Shown here piece by piece: positions 16,341 through 28,700 of a stretch of 64,000 bases of DNA (position 1 is its first letter; each line of letters opens with the position of its first letter). A model generated the notes under the pieces. That model was not told where the DNA came from. It made no database searches and was given only the letters and a program-made list of their open reading frames with translations. Origin of the DNA: ENR-C587 sp942493235 (GTDB taxonomy: Bacteria; Bacteroidota; Ignavibacteria; Kapaibacteriales; UBA2268); contig OW818676.1 of the NCBI GenBank assembly GCA_942493235.1, positions 1,302,001-1,366,000 of the forward strand, written 5' to 3'. The position numbers were made by a program, and so were the translations under genes.

Positions 16341-18616
16341 AATATCTAATTATATTATTATCATTTATATTAGTATGTAATACTTATATGTATGCGGATA
16401 ATACTTTTCCGTATTCACTTAAATTATTAAATGACTATCCTAATGGTGCTTTGGTAACTGGTAAATCTGACGATGTGTATTTTATAAAAAGTCTGATTCT
16501 GGGAGAGTCTGACTTTATTTATAATTGGAAAGGGCTTAATAAGTCTAATTCGAAGGCATTCTCTATAGACAATACAAAAATATTGGATTATGCACAATTC
16601 AATTCAAAATTATTGATTATTGGCAAACACTTCAACGATATTAAAATAACTGTATTTGAAAATAATGGCTCAATATTGATTGATACAAGTTTAGGAATCA
16701 ATGATGATTTTGGTTATGCAAATGCGGAAATTAAAGATATATATAATAATAGAATGTTGATTTCTATTAATACGATATTATTTGAAATTGAAATAAATTC
16801 AACAAACCTAAAATTCAAGAAATACGACTTAAATTTAATAGATGCCTTTTATTTTAAGATTAATAAGCAAGATATGATAGCGGTAGCCTGCAATACTCAG
16901 TCTTCAGCGGAATTAAAATTGATAGGTGCTGACGGTAATATCAGCTTTATTTCTACACTTCCTGCTTATGATGAAATACACTTGTTTGCTGCTGGAGAGA
17001 ATATACTGACTATTGCCGGCTCGAAAATGAGTAAGAGTTCTTTCTGCCAAATTATAAATCCTCAAAAAGGGATACAGGGTGAGTTCTGGGTAGAAGCGGT
17101 AGTTAACAATATAACAAAGCTAAAGGGAACAGATTCTCCAAATATAGCTTATTTGAATAACTTAAATAATAAATACGCATTTACAATTTATGACCCGATA
17201 AATAAAAAAAATATTTATTCTCAAGCAATAAATGAAAATTTTATCGAGCCTTATGGATTATATTGTATAGGACAAGAGATAACTGCTATTTTCAGAAATG
17301 GAATAGCCGTATTTAGCCAAGCAGGTAAAAAGTTAGCTTCAGACTATATACCAATCGGTGAATATTTCCCAACAAACTTTACAGTGGGAGAATTTAAAGA
17401 TAATATAATAATCAGCTCTCCTAAATTCTCACTTTCTTTAGAAAAAGAGAGCCATCCCTTATGGTATTTTAATACTCTGCTTAGGCAAAGCTCGGAGATT
17501 ATTTTACCGTTAATATTGGGTATATTGCTGATATATATATTCCAAATATACCGCCATCAGAAGCGTTTTCTTGACGGGTTATTAGATTTAAAATCGTTTG
17601 GTGCCGTATTTATTCTAGATAAAAACGGTAAGTTATTGCGAGCTAACGATTCTGGTAAGGAATTGCTATCAATAACACAATCTATGAAGCGAAAAAAAGA
17701 TTTTAGATACTTCTGCATAAAAGATTCAACCCATCAGCTTAGAGATTTGGTAACAATTTCACTTCAGACTAAAGATGCAATCACTCAAAAGCTTATGCTC
17801 AGCCAGGGGCTTGAAACAAAAGAGTGGATTTTTAATATATTACCGTTAAGAAATATAACAGGCAATTTCAGAGGTTTAGTAATTACAGGCATTGATATAA
17901 CCGAAGAACTCGAAAAAAAGCGATTGAATAACTGGGCACAGCTTGCCCATGATATGCAGACTAATCTTTCAACAATTAAATTAAATGCCGAGCAACTGGA
18001 TTTAGATATTAACGGGGATAATTATTCCAGACGCACTAAAATTACTCATCAGGTTAATATTTTGATTCAGAGAGTGAGAGATATAGTAACAGTTGGCAGA
18101 AACAATAATATTGATAAACAGGTTTATGATGCTGTGGATATATGCAAGGAAGTATTAGCCGAATTTGATTCGAATGTATTCCCTGATGTCCTGTTTCAGA
18201 TTGATGCACAAAGCCATAAAGTAGTATGTGATAAACCTAAAATCGTTAGAGCTTTACGCAACGCAATAGAGAATGGAATACGCTCATTGCCTGACAAAAA
18301 AGGAACAATTAAAATCTCAAACTCTGCCGATTCTAAAAATGCTTATTTTAAAATATCCGATTCGGGTGTAGGTATGGATTCAAAGACTAAAGATAAAATG
18401 TTAAAACCATACTTCACTACCGGTGCCAAAGAAGGAGGCTCAGGTATTGGGACTATGATTATGCAGCATGTAATGGAGCTTCACGGTGGTGAAATTATTA
18501 TCAATAGTGAAAAGGGCAAGGGAACTGAAATTATTTTTTTAATACCTAATTATATGATTGCTTCCGGTAAACAAAAACTGCAGAATAAACTGTTTATCAG
18601 AAAGAAAGTAACATAG
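16337..18616 (+). CDS. Membrane sensor histidine kinase with large periplasmic domain and PAS
   Basis: A 759-residue sensor kinase. Residues 1-21 are a signal peptide or first membrane segment; about 25-380 form a periplasmic beta-strand-rich, propeller-like sensor; a membrane helix spans about 393-412 (IILPLILGILLIYIFQIY). Then come a PAS-like domain (about 425-525), a HisKA-type helix pair with His538 in LAHDMQTNLSTIKLNAEQL, and an HATPase_c domain with N box RALRNAIENGI, G1 box DSGVGM, F box PYFTTG and G2 box GGSGIGT. All catalytic boxes are present, so it should be active. No partner response regulator is adjacent. An ATG 27 bases upstream (16310) is in frame, but the ATGA overlap with ispF supports 16337. 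Confidence 0.87.
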   Translation: MKYLIILLSFILVCNTYMYADNTFPYSLKLLNDYPNGALVTGKSDDVYFIKSLILGESDFIYNWKGLNKSNSKAFSIDNTKILDYAQFNSKLLIIGKHFNDIKITVFENNGSILIDTSLGINDDFGYANAEIKDIYNNRMLISINTILFEIEINSTNLKFKKYDLNLIDAFYFKINKQDMIAVACNTQSSAELKLIGADGNISFISTLPAYDEIHLFAAGENILTIAGSKMSKSSFCQIINPQKGIQGEFWVEAVVNNITKLKGTDSPNIAYLNNLNNKYAFTIYDPINKKNIYSQAINENFIEPYGLYCIGQEITAIFRNGIAVFSQAGKKLASDYIPIGEYFPTNFTVGEFKDNIIISSPKFSLSLEKESHPLWYFNTLLRQSSEIILPLILGILLIYIFQIYRHQKRFLDGLLDLKSFGAVFILDKNGKLLRANDSGKELLSITQSMKRKKDFRYFCIKDSTHQLRDLVTISLQTKDAITQKLMLSQGLETKEWIFNILPLRNITGNFRGLVITGIDITEELEKKRLNNWAQLAHDMQTNLSTIKLNAEQLDLDINGDNYSRRTKITHQVNILIQRVRDIVTVGRNNNIDKQVYDAVDICKEVLAEFDSNVFPDVLFQIDAQSHKVVCDKPKIVRALRNAIENGIRSLPDKKGTIKISNSADSKNAYFKISDSGVGMDSKTKDKMLKPYFTTGAKEGGSGIGTMIMQHVMELHGGEIIINSEKGKGTEIIFLIPNYMIASGKQKLQNKLFIRKKVT

Positions 18617-18733
18617 TAAAGCATTTGCAATAATGTAAGACTGTTGCGGATTAGCTAATAACAATTATTCCTCCGTTCTACCCAATTCTTATGTATTTGA
18701 TGCAAAAACTGGTATATGTTTGTATTAATATTT

Positions 18734-18875
18734 AAGACTGTTGCAAAACTATATACTTTTCAATTCCCATTTATTTGACCCTACGGTTAACCGTAGGGTT
18801 GATAAGCACTTATAGGGTTGGAAATCTTTGATAAATTAACAGCAAATAAATATTTTGGACTTTTGCAACAGACTT
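18734..18875. mobile_element. MITE-like element of a second family
   Basis: A 142-base element with 15-base inverted ends, AAGACTGTTGCAAAA at 18734-18748 and its near-complement at 18861-18875 (one mismatch). Its centre holds a perfect 22-base palindrome at 18778-18799 (half-site ACCCTACGGTT). It lies in a 557-base gene-free gap (18617-19173); a further end-like TAAGACTGTTGC occurs at 18636-18647. A half-copy of its right side is at 49788-49859. Confidence 0.75.
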
Positions 18876-19103
18876 TATTTATAAAATCATTGAGTATTAC
18901 AAGGGGATTTAGATATAATTTTTAAATATCCCAAAAGAGAAAAAAGTATTCCAGAACTATTAATCCATTCGTAACTAAGTCAATATATATAATAATATTT
19001 AGGCATATTCTCCGATAGCAATACTATACAATTGATTACGTCATTTGATTTAAGTATAAATAAAATATATATTTATATCAAAAAAATTACGTAGTTATAC
19101 TTA

Positions 19104-19134
19104 TTTGATTTGATTTACATAATATATAAATTTG
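19104..19134 (+). promoter_or_regulatory. Bacteroidetes-type promoter of the surface-protein locus
   Basis: TTTG at 19104-19107, a 19-base spacer and TAAATTTG at 19127-19134: an exact match to the consensus. It overlaps an in-frame TTG at 19132, so translation must begin downstream of that codon. It may drive the long plus-strand run of surface genes. Confidence 0.75.
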
Positions 19135-19173
19135 TATGCTTCTGTAAAAGGGTTTGAAAAAAAGAAAATTAAT

Positions 19174-21777
19174 ATGAGATTTTATATGAATAATATGATA
19201 AATACAAAGCTAAACAAATTTACAACTGCTATATTATTATTGTTTGTTGCAACTATTGGGAACGCCTATTCGCAGAAAAATGTTGGAATAGGAACCAATA
19301 CACCAGCCGCTTCGGCAATATTGGATTTAGATGTTTCAGATCTAACTTTGTTTCCTGAAAACGGCAAACTCGGATTTTTAGCACCGAGAGTAAGTGAAAA
19401 TCAAAAAAGTCTTATGTTACCGGTAGTTGGATTATTGGTTTATCAGACTGATGTTGACCCTGGCTTTTATTATTGCACTTCAATTAATCCTTCAATTCAA
19501 TGGACTAGAATAATAGAATCCGGAACTGGCTTGTTTTTACGTCTCGATGGCGGCACAATGACCGGTGAAATCGATATGAACGATCAAATAATAACAAATA
19601 TCGGAGATCTCGGTACGGACTTTCTTAGCAGCGGTGGGCTTAATCTTGCTGATAGGTTGACTGTTAGCAATAATGGAATATTTGTAAATGGGAATTCAAA
19701 TATAAATGGCATTTTAACAGGACTTACCGGTATTGAATCCGGCGGTAACATAACATTGACCGGTCTATTGCCGGGACTAATTGTAAAAACCGACAATACT
19801 CGTACATTAATAGCAGGCTCTATTGATTTAGCTTCAGAAACTGAAGTAAGTGGTATTTTACCTTTAGCTTTAGGAGGTACCGGATTGAGTTTGATTCCTG
19901 CCGTTAACCAATTGTTAATCGGCAATGGAAGCTCCGGATATTCATTATCTACGCTTGACCAAGGCGACGGTATATTAATTACTAATGTTGCCGGTACTCT
20001 GACAATAGCTACAGACGGTATGGAGCAGGAATTGACTTTTAGTCCTCCATTAGGTAGAGTAGGAAATGCAATTTCAATAAATCCGGCAACAATAGACGAC
20101 GACGGTTATTTAAGTTCTAGCGATTGGGATATGTTTAACAATAAACAGAATTTTATTCCCGCCGGTACAAATACTCAATATTACAGTGGAGATAAAACTT
20201 GGGTTGAAATGCCGAATTCTTTACCACCAAGCGGTATTGCAACAGGTGATTTAAGTGGAACATATCCTAACCCTACAGTATCAAAATTATTAAATAGAAG
20301 TATTAGCACAGCTACTCCACCGCAAACAGGGCAAACTATGGTATGGAATGAAGCAAATTTAATGTGGGAATATCAAACTGTCGGTACGGTAAGCTCCGTA
20401 GGTTTGACAATTCTTCCCGCTGCTAATGGGATTTTCACTATAGCGGATTCGCCTGTTATTAATACCGGTAGTATTAGTATAGCTATCGATGAACAATTGC
20501 CACATACCGTTTTAGCCGGTCCTGCTTCGGGAGCATTAGAGGCAGTGCCTACTTTCAGACTTTTAAATGATGATGATATTCCTAATGAAATAACTATAAC
20601 AGGCATGCTTACCGGTACAGGAACTGCAACTCAGCTTTCAATATTTTCAAATACAAATCAAGTAACATCTAATTCCAATTTAATATTTGAAACTAATACT
20701 TTATCAATAACCGGAAATATAGCCGCTAAACAAAGCGGAGCAAATACCGGCATTGTAAGTTTCTATGACCTTGATAATTCAAATTATGTGAATATTAAAT
20801 CTCCTGATGTAGTAGGCACTAACTTTACATATATTCTGCCTTCGACTAATCCCAATGACGGGCAAATTTTACAAGCAAATTCAAGCGGAGTTATGGCTTG
20901 GATAGATAAAAGTTCAGCTTTACCGGTAGGAACCGCAGGCCAGACTTTAAGATATGACGCATCAAATAATTTGATTGCAGATGATGAAATATTTATCGAA
21001 ACAGCGGCACCGAATAGAATAGGGATTGGGACAAATGACTTTACTGATGACCCGAGCGATACTTTAAAGCTTAAAGTACAAGGTGATGCCAGGATAAACG
21101 GAGATCTTATTGTAACAGGTAATATAGACCCTACTTCTATAATATTTCAGCCACAAGGTACTGCACCGGTCGGAGCTTATGAAGGTATGATGTATTATAA
21201 CGCAGTTACCAAACAAATAAAAGTAAAAACTAATGCCGATGATTTATCAACTTCTTGGAGCTCAATTTTATTATCATCAACTGCTTATACTTTTCCGGCT
21301 ACTGACGGCATTAGTGGGCAAGTTTTGACTACCGGCGGCAACGGTGAATTGAGCTGGAATAGTCTTTCGTCAGCAGCTATTGAAGGAATTTCCGGGCAGA
21401 CATTGATTTATAATAGTGAAAATGAATTAGTTGCAAGCTCGAGCATGATTAACACCGGTACTAATATTGGTATTGGGGTAGAAGTGCCTTTGGCAAAATT
21501 ACACGTTAACGGAGCTATTGCTTTTATACCCGGCACAAGTTCAGATATTACTAATAAATCATACATAAAAATTTCAGTAGCCGGACCAATTGTTTTTTCC
21601 GGTACACCGGTAGAAGGTCAAGTATTAGTAATTCAAGTATTGGGAGCAATTAACGCAACTTTAACCGATGGAAGCGGATTTGAGTTGACCGGTAATTGGT
21701 CTGGAGAACAAAATGATACTATTACATTGATATATGACGGAGCACAATGGGTTGAGATAGCAAGGTCTAATAACTAA
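19174..21777 (+). CDS. Secreted tail-fibre-like beta-repeat protein
   Basis: An exported protein of about 867 residues. After a signal peptide (hydrophobic core TTAILLLFVATIGNAYSQ) comes NVGIGTNTPAASAILDLDVSD, the common start of Bacteroidota tail-fibre-like surface proteins, then Gly/Thr/Ser-rich beta-strand repeats, including GIATGDLSGTYPNPTVSKL (phage tail-fibre-like) and GIGVEVPLAKLHVNGAIA. The C-terminus is a short beta-rich domain ending AQWVEIARSNN. There is no T9SS sorting domain. ATG codons at 19174, 19186 and 19195 are all possible starts; I chose the first after the promoter. It precedes a tail-collar-domain protein. The signal peptide argues against a phage virion protein; a fibrous adhesin is the likely role. 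Confidence 0.72.
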   Translation: MRFYMNNMINTKLNKFTTAILLLFVATIGNAYSQKNVGIGTNTPAASAILDLDVSDLTLFPENGKLGFLAPRVSENQKSLMLPVVGLLVYQTDVDPGFYYCTSINPSIQWTRIIESGTGLFLRLDGGTMTGEIDMNDQIITNIGDLGTDFLSSGGLNLADRLTVSNNGIFVNGNSNINGILTGLTGIESGGNITLTGLLPGLIVKTDNTRTLIAGSIDLASETEVSGILPLALGGTGLSLIPAVNQLLIGNGSSGYSLSTLDQGDGILITNVAGTLTIATDGMEQELTFSPPLGRVGNAISINPATIDDDGYLSSSDWDMFNNKQNFIPAGTNTQYYSGDKTWVEMPNSLPPSGIATGDLSGTYPNPTVSKLLNRSISTATPPQTGQTMVWNEANLMWEYQTVGTVSSVGLTILPAANGIFTIADSPVINTGSISIAIDEQLPHTVLAGPASGALEAVPTFRLLNDDDIPNEITITGMLTGTGTATQLSIFSNTNQVTSNSNLIFETNTLSITGNIAAKQSGANTGIVSFYDLDNSNYVNIKSPDVVGTNFTYILPSTNPNDGQILQANSSGVMAWIDKSSALPVGTAGQTLRYDASNNLIADDEIFIETAAPNRIGIGTNDFTDDPSDTLKLKVQGDARINGDLIVTGNIDPTSIIFQPQGTAPVGAYEGMMYYNAVTKQIKVKTNADDLSTSWSSILLSSTAYTFPATDGISGQVLTTGGNGELSWNSLSSAAIEGISGQTLIYNSENELVASSSMINTGTNIGIGVEVPLAKLHVNGAIAFIPGTSSDITNKSYIKISVAGPIVFSGTPVEGQVLVIQVLGAINATLTDGSGFELTGNWSGEQNDTITLIYDGAQWVEIARSNN

Positions 21778-21871
21778 TTCGATTAAGGCATATTATATAG
21801 AAAAAGATTAGAGATGAGCAAATTATGTGGTTTGAAATAAATAGTTTCAATAATATATAATTTGGTGAAAT

Positions 21872-22648
21872 ATGAGCAAAAGTATTTTTAACTTATTTAT
21901 ACTAATGGCTATAATAAGCATTTTAACAATTAATAAAGCTAATGGGCAAAGTGTGAGGACTGAACAGCAAATAAAATTAGAAAATTGGAATGATAATAGC
22001 AAATATGTGCTTTTATCTGCTCCTAATACTTTGGATTCTGTTGTAGAATTTAAGCTGCCAATTAATACAGGTGTAGCCGGGCAAGTACTAAGTGTTAACG
22101 AAAGCGGGCAGTTGGTATGGGTAGCTCCAAGTAATTTATCATATTCTGTTCCTGTAGGAGCAGTTATTCAATTTGCGGGTTCGACTGCACCTTCCGGTTG
22201 GCTATTATGCGATGGTGATACGATTCTCAGAAGTGAATATCCGAATTTGTATAATGTTATAAATACTACTTATGGCTCGACCAACACTACGGACTTTATT
22301 CTTCCAGACCTAAGGCAACGTTTCCCTTTAGGTAAAAAAGGTGCTTCTACACCATTAGGTGAATTAGGAGGGCAGGAGTATGTAACTCTTGATACTACTC
22401 AAGTACCGAGCCATAATCATCTGTTTAGAATAAGAAATAATTCAAACACTGGAGTAGTATTTCTTACTGCTGAAACTGCACTCGGAGACGGGGCATTAAT
22501 ATCCGGATTTTCAATGATTTATTATCCAAATAATGTTTCAAGTATTTTAACTGCTATTGCGTCAAATGCAATCACAAGTACCGGCGGTGGTCAAGCTCAT
22601 AATAATATGCCACCTTACTTAGTCATAAATTATATTATAAAATATTAA
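21872..22648 (+). CDS. Secreted tail-collar-domain protein
   Basis: A 258-residue exported protein. Residues 1-25 are a signal peptide ending NGQ. Residues about 30-85 are a short beta-rich stalk-like region (AGQVLSVNESGQLVWV). Residues about 95-160 are a phage tail-collar domain: PVGAVIQFAGSTAPSGWLLCDG and TDFILPDLRQRFPLG are close to the family consensus. The C-terminus ends with GGGQAHNNMPPYLVINYIIKY, the usual end of microcystin-dependent-protein-like tail-collar proteins. Together with the preceding fibre-like protein it resembles a two-gene fibre tip, but both have signal peptides, so they act outside the cell rather than in a phage particle. The neighbouring giant gene starts 55 bases downstream. 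Confidence 0.82.
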   Translation: MSKSIFNLFILMAIISILTINKANGQSVRTEQQIKLENWNDNSKYVLLSAPNTLDSVVEFKLPINTGVAGQVLSVNESGQLVWVAPSNLSYSVPVGAVIQFAGSTAPSGWLLCDGDTILRSEYPNLYNVINTTYGSTNTTDFILPDLRQRFPLGKKGASTPLGELGGQEYVTLDTTQVPSHNHLFRIRNNSNTGVVFLTAETALGDGALISGFSMIYYPNNVSSILTAIASNAITSTGGGQAHNNMPPYLVINYIIKY

Positions 22649-22703
22649 ATAAAATAAAATAAAAATTATTTTATAGAAAAGCAAAAAGAAAAAATTGGAA
22701 CTT

Positions 22704-25700
22704 ATGAACATTAAAAGATACATTTTATATAATAGCAGGATTTGGATACTTTCGTTAATGTTGGTGTTTGCTTCTTCTTTTGCTCTTTCGCAGACTGAAT
22801 TAGTGAATATCAAAGATAACTGCAGAGTTTATTTTGCTCCTAATTCTCTGATTTATATAAATGGAGGTCTTAATAATGGTGCTGATGCCGAATTGAATGT
22901 TAACGGGAATGTATCTCTTAGTGGCGATTGGGTTAATGATGGTAATCAGACAGCAGGATTAGAAAGTATAGTAACTTTTTTTGGTAATAATACTTCTACT
23001 ATATATGGAAACGGACAGACACGTTTTGTTGAAATAATTTTAAATAAGCACTCAAGAGCCGATGAGCTAAGACTTAACACACTATTAACCGCTGTACCTG
23101 ATGGCTTTTTGACTTTATCATCGGGCACATTCCGGATCATCGGTTCTTATGCTTTTTCTAATACATTTCTAAAAAATATTTCCGGAAGTATTAGTATTCC
23201 CTTTCAAGCCGGATTCTGGCTCGATAATGCTAATGTATCGGTTAATGCCCAATCGGGCAATTTAGTTTTAAGAGGATTACTTAAAGTAAGTAACGGAGTA
23301 TTTAATGTAGGTAATTCCGGCGAAAATTCCTTGATATATGATAATCAGCCAATTACTGACCCGCTTAATCCTGCCGAATTATTAATAGACGGTGGACAAA
23401 TTAATATTTGGTCGAGGCTATCATCTGACGATATAGGAACATTTACAAAAAGAATAAATTATAAGCAAAGCGGTGGTTTGATAAATATCGGTTATGGTGC
23501 GGGTTCTACAAATTTAAATTCTATGTTTGAAATTAATGCCGATAGTAGTATTTTTGCTATGAGTGCGGGGACAATTCAATTGATGAACCCTTCAAGCGGA
23601 GCTGATGTTAATGAGTATTCCGTCTTATGTGATTCCGGCAATGTTAGCGGTGGTATATTAAGAATAGACGGTGTAGCAGTTAATCAGACTTATAATATTA
23701 ATTCCGAACTGCCAATTGCTAATTTGGAATTGAGTGGCAATAATGATTCTAAAGTTGTAATAAATTCTAATTCACTTACAGTATTAAATGATGTTACTTT
23801 GTCCGGTAGCGGGGCAGACATATTCGATATGAATAATTATAGTCTAACATTGGGCGGAGACTGGATTAATAACTTAGACAATGCCGAAGGGTTTTCATTA
23901 TCTACTCAACCAGTTATATTTATCGGTGATATTACTCAGAGAATTCAAGGCACAATGCCGACAGTATTTCAAAATCTGACAGTCGATAAATCAGGCGATA
24001 GCGTATTACTTGATAATCCGACCATAGTAAACGGAGAATTAAGATTGACAGGTCTTAAATCAATAATCGACATGCAGACAAATGATTTGACTATCGGTCC
24101 GGCTGGAAATTTATATTCCGGATTAGGCAATGATACCTTGATTACAGCTTTTAATGTTAATAGATGTATAATAAATACAGGGTCAGACAGCGACCCACTC
24201 CTCGGAGCATATTTAGTAAAAAAATTGCCTTTAGTACAGCCGATTAACAATATAAAAATCGAATTTCCTTTGGGGACAAGCGGGGTATTTACTCCTGCTG
24301 AAATTATTATTCGTCAAGCAGGCGGTATAGTGTCTGCTAATGCCGATGTGTCTGTAAAAGTAGTTCCATTGGAACATCCGGGTTCAGAATTGCCGGGTAG
24401 AGCTTTGAAAAAATATTGGAATGTACGCTCAAATAATATTGAAATATTTGACAATGGTGCCGATGTTGTGTTTTACTATGATGAAACAGAAGTTTTCGGA
24501 ACTCCGCCCGTATATGAAGTGTTATTGTTTTCTCCCGAATGGGATAACCCCGAAGGTTACTGGAGAGTTAATCCGGGAGGAAACGGCGATGACTATGTAG
24601 AATTTAATATAAGAACATTTTTCTCGCCCGAAACTGATACTATTGACGGAGACTGGACTGCCGGTGAGCCGGAAGTAGCAAGAGCTATTTATTACTCAAT
24701 CGCCGATGGCAATTGGGAGGATAATAGCACTTGGTCAAAGGAAGGGTTTTCAGGTACAGTATCCAGTACAATTCCCAATAAACGATCAGACAAAGTAAGG
24801 ATTCAAGGGCGTACTGTTACATTGAATTCGATTCCTGCACCGGCAACCCTGATTTCAGTGGAAAACGAATATACCGACGGAATCGAATACCGAGCTGCCG
24901 GTAAATTAGTAATTAAGGGCGAAAATTATGTGCGCGGAGATACTTTAAGAGTTCAGGACAATGCTTCATTATATATGGGAAGTGCTGTAGGTATTGCCCC
25001 TGCACCACTTAATGCAGGGAATGTTCGTACATTAGTCAGAGATTTCTCTGAAGAAGGTAAATACGGATATGTAGGAGTTGGGCATCAGATAACCGGTACG
25101 GGTATCCCAAATTTAGTTCAGGATTTTATAGTTCAAAAGCCGGATGCAGACACTTTGTTTTTAGTTAAACACATTGCAGTATCTGATACTCTGCGAATTG
25201 AAAGTGGTAAAGTTGATTTATCGTCATACTCAATCAATGGTAATAGTACAGGTAAGAAATTCATAATGAACGGGGGAGAGCTGATTATCCGTTCATCTTT
25301 CCCAACTAATTATACGGCTCCGACTTTTGCCTACGGAAAGATAACTTTTGAAGGTACCGGGAATTCAACCGTACCGAGTGCAGTATCTTCGCCGGGTGTG
25401 GCTCAATATAATGATTTAAAAATTGCCGGTTCAGCTCGAACAGGAAATGTTGTTTTTCAAGGTCTCGGTGAGATTAAAATCGGAGGTGCCCTTGATATTT
25501 CTGAGCTGAACTTTACAAATAATACTTTTAGATTCTATACTGATGGTTCAACTGTTCGATTTAATAAACAGTCCGGTGACCAATTAATTAATTTTATACC
25601 TGCCGCACCGACTGATTCTGTTGTGAATTTATCATTTTTCAAATTGATACTTGACGGAGCAGGAAACAAAATTATTACCGCAAATAGGGTTTCGACATTT

Positions 25701-28700
25701 AAAGTATTAAATAATTTTACAATCACTAATAATGCGAATTTTATATCAAACGGATTTAATATTGAAGTGCAGGGGAATTGGGATAATCTTTCCGGTACAT
25801 TTGTTGCCGGAGCTTCATCAGTAATAATGCGTTCTCCGGTTGCTAATATGAGTACATATATTAATTCCCGCAGTTTAGTTGATAACGCGTTTAATAATTT
25901 AAGAATTGATGGAGCCGGTAAGGTATTATTAAGTTATAATCTAATGGTTAACGGAAATATAATTGTTGCCAATAATGCCACTTTATACGGCTCAAATGAT
26001 ACAATACAAGTAAAAGGAAATTGGATTAATTTAGGTGGTACTTTTAATGCAGATACTTCTACTGTGATTTTTAACGGTACTAGTACTCAAGCTATTAGTA
26101 AAATATCAGGCAATGCTACATTTAATAATCTAATTATAAATAATACAAGTAATATTACGGCTAATACTGTCGGCACTGTGGGCAACGGGATAATAATTAA
26201 TAATAATTTGATACTGACAAACGGAAGCCTAAGGAGCCATATCGGCACTGATTATAGATATGTTACCGTACTGGGTAACTTATTAAGAACAGGTCTCGGA
26301 TTTGTTGACGGCGAATTAAGGAAAAATGTTGCCACTGCAAATACGAATCAGATTTTTGAAGTGGGGCATAATTATTCTTATACACCGCTTGAATTTGAAT
26401 TTACAGGTAACGGGGGAACAGCCGGTCTGCTAAGCGTAATAAGCGATACGATAACCACTTTGTCAAGTCCTGTCAGTTGGTCAGATGAATTCCCGTCAGA
26501 TATATTGCCGATAAACTCATCTATTAGCCCGAGCCAGCACATAGCCCGACAATTCAGAGTCGGTATTCCCGCTGCTTCCACCTTTACTCTTGGTAATAAT
26601 AGAGAATACAATGCAACAATGTATTTTATAAATAATACCTGGCCAAACGGAGATTTGAGGAACTTAGCAGAGCCCAATCAATTCGATGTAGCCGTATATA
26701 ACGGTACAACTTGGATAAAACCGTTTAGCTATGGTCCGCGACCTATTATTTCTGATAGAGGCAGCAATTATACTAAAATTTCCTATCTGAAAGATTTCGG
26801 AGCTGTTATTCTTGGTACACCTAACTTATTAACATTTTTCTCAAGAGCCAATGGAAATTGGAATGATGCCACTACATGGTCTCAACAGACTTACGGCGGT
26901 GTACCGGCTTCTACATACCCGGGTGAAGGCGGGCAGACAACCTATAAAGCATATATCGGTGATAACAATATTGTAACATTAAATGTAAATGCTACAATTG
27001 ATGGTAACGGTATTGGGCAGGTAGTAATTGATACTCTTGGTACTTTACTAACAAGCGGAAATTTATTAAGCGGTACAGGTGAATTCAGAATGCTTTCAGG
27101 AGCTACTCTCGGAGCAGGTGATGCTAACGGTATCAACGCCGAAGGGACTAACTTGGGTAATATTTTAACTACTTCAAGACATTATAATTATAATTCACAT
27201 AATAATTCAAGCTTTATTTATACCGGACTCGCGAACCAAAATACAGGTACAGGTCTGCCTGTGCTGCCGGACTCGATAGCAAATTTGACTGTCAATACTT
27301 TGACCGGTTCAACTTTAACTATTAATGTCGGCTCTAATGTTGGTATCAGAGACAGTCTATATATACTTAGCGGTATTCTAAGCTCCGGCAATAGTGATAT
27401 ATTTTTGAAAGGTAATTTTACAATAGAAGATACTGCAAGCTTTACTAATAATAATAGAGCATTTTGGTTTGTTGGAAACAGAACTCACCAGACAGTTACT
27501 GCATATAATGATATTATATTTAATAATTTAATAATTGATAAAAGTGCAGATTCATCGAGTTTGATTTTTGCAGCTTCACCGATAGGAACCGGACATAATG
27601 TTAATGTTAACGGGGTACTAACTTTCGCGGCTAATAATATAGCATACATAAATCTTAGTAATACAATTGATGCTGAAGGTTTTCCGAGCTATAACCAGGG
27701 TGAATGGACTATGACAATAGGAAATTCCGGCTCAATTGCTCGTACCGGAATGGGACATATTGATGGTGAATTAAGAAAGTATATACCGATAAATAATACC
27801 AATAATGTAAGATTTGAAGTGGGTAACGGGGTAAATTATCGTCCTTTCGATTTTAATTTTACAGGTAGTGGTGGGGGTGAAGTTGCCGGTTATATCGGAA
27901 TTCAGCAGATAGCAAATATTCATCCCAGAGTAACTTATTTGACTGAGCCAGGGTATAATTACCCAAGCGAGAGAATGCTGAATAATTACTGGAGGCTGAC
28001 TCGTCCCGATTATTCGGGATTTGTAAAAGGCAATAGCAGAACTATGATGCTTGAGCCTAATTATATAGACCCAATAGATATACCACCGGCGGCATTGCAG
28101 TATTGTTTTGATTTGGCATATTGGAAAGGACCTAACTTAGAGGATTGGCAGAGACTCAGCCCTCCAAATAGCGGTTTTAATAATGGATTGGCAAGCAATT
28201 GCGGCGAACGCGATGTAAATAATAATGAAGCTACATATAGCCCTAATGCAACCTCAACTTCGACTCAAGCTTATAATATTAGCGGGGCAATCGAGTTTGC
28301 TTATACTGATTTAGCTTTGCCTGCTAATAACAGATATTTACTTGGTGATGTAATAGTTGCTCAGCAGGGACCAAGTACAATTCATTTTTATAGTTCACGT
28401 TCGGGTAATTGGACTGACCCTACTACTTGGAAAGTCGGAGGCTATGGAGCTGCCGGCAGAGATACCACTATATATCCGAGAGAGAGACTTCACGTAGCTC
28501 ATATCGGAGAGGGTTATACCGTTACTTTAGATGCAAATATCGGGAATACTTATCCCGATAATGCAGGCTATAGTCCTAATGACCAATATCGTGAGCAAAG
28601 GCTTGGCTCAGTAATAGTAGAGAAGACTACAAATGGTGCCGGGCACCTTGCTATGGGAACTTATGTGATTCGTGCTTCAGTAGCCGAGCTTCATTCAGGA

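Noticed and set aside
19174..22648. Prophage tail genes
   Set aside because: Both proteins have signal peptides and no other phage gene is present.
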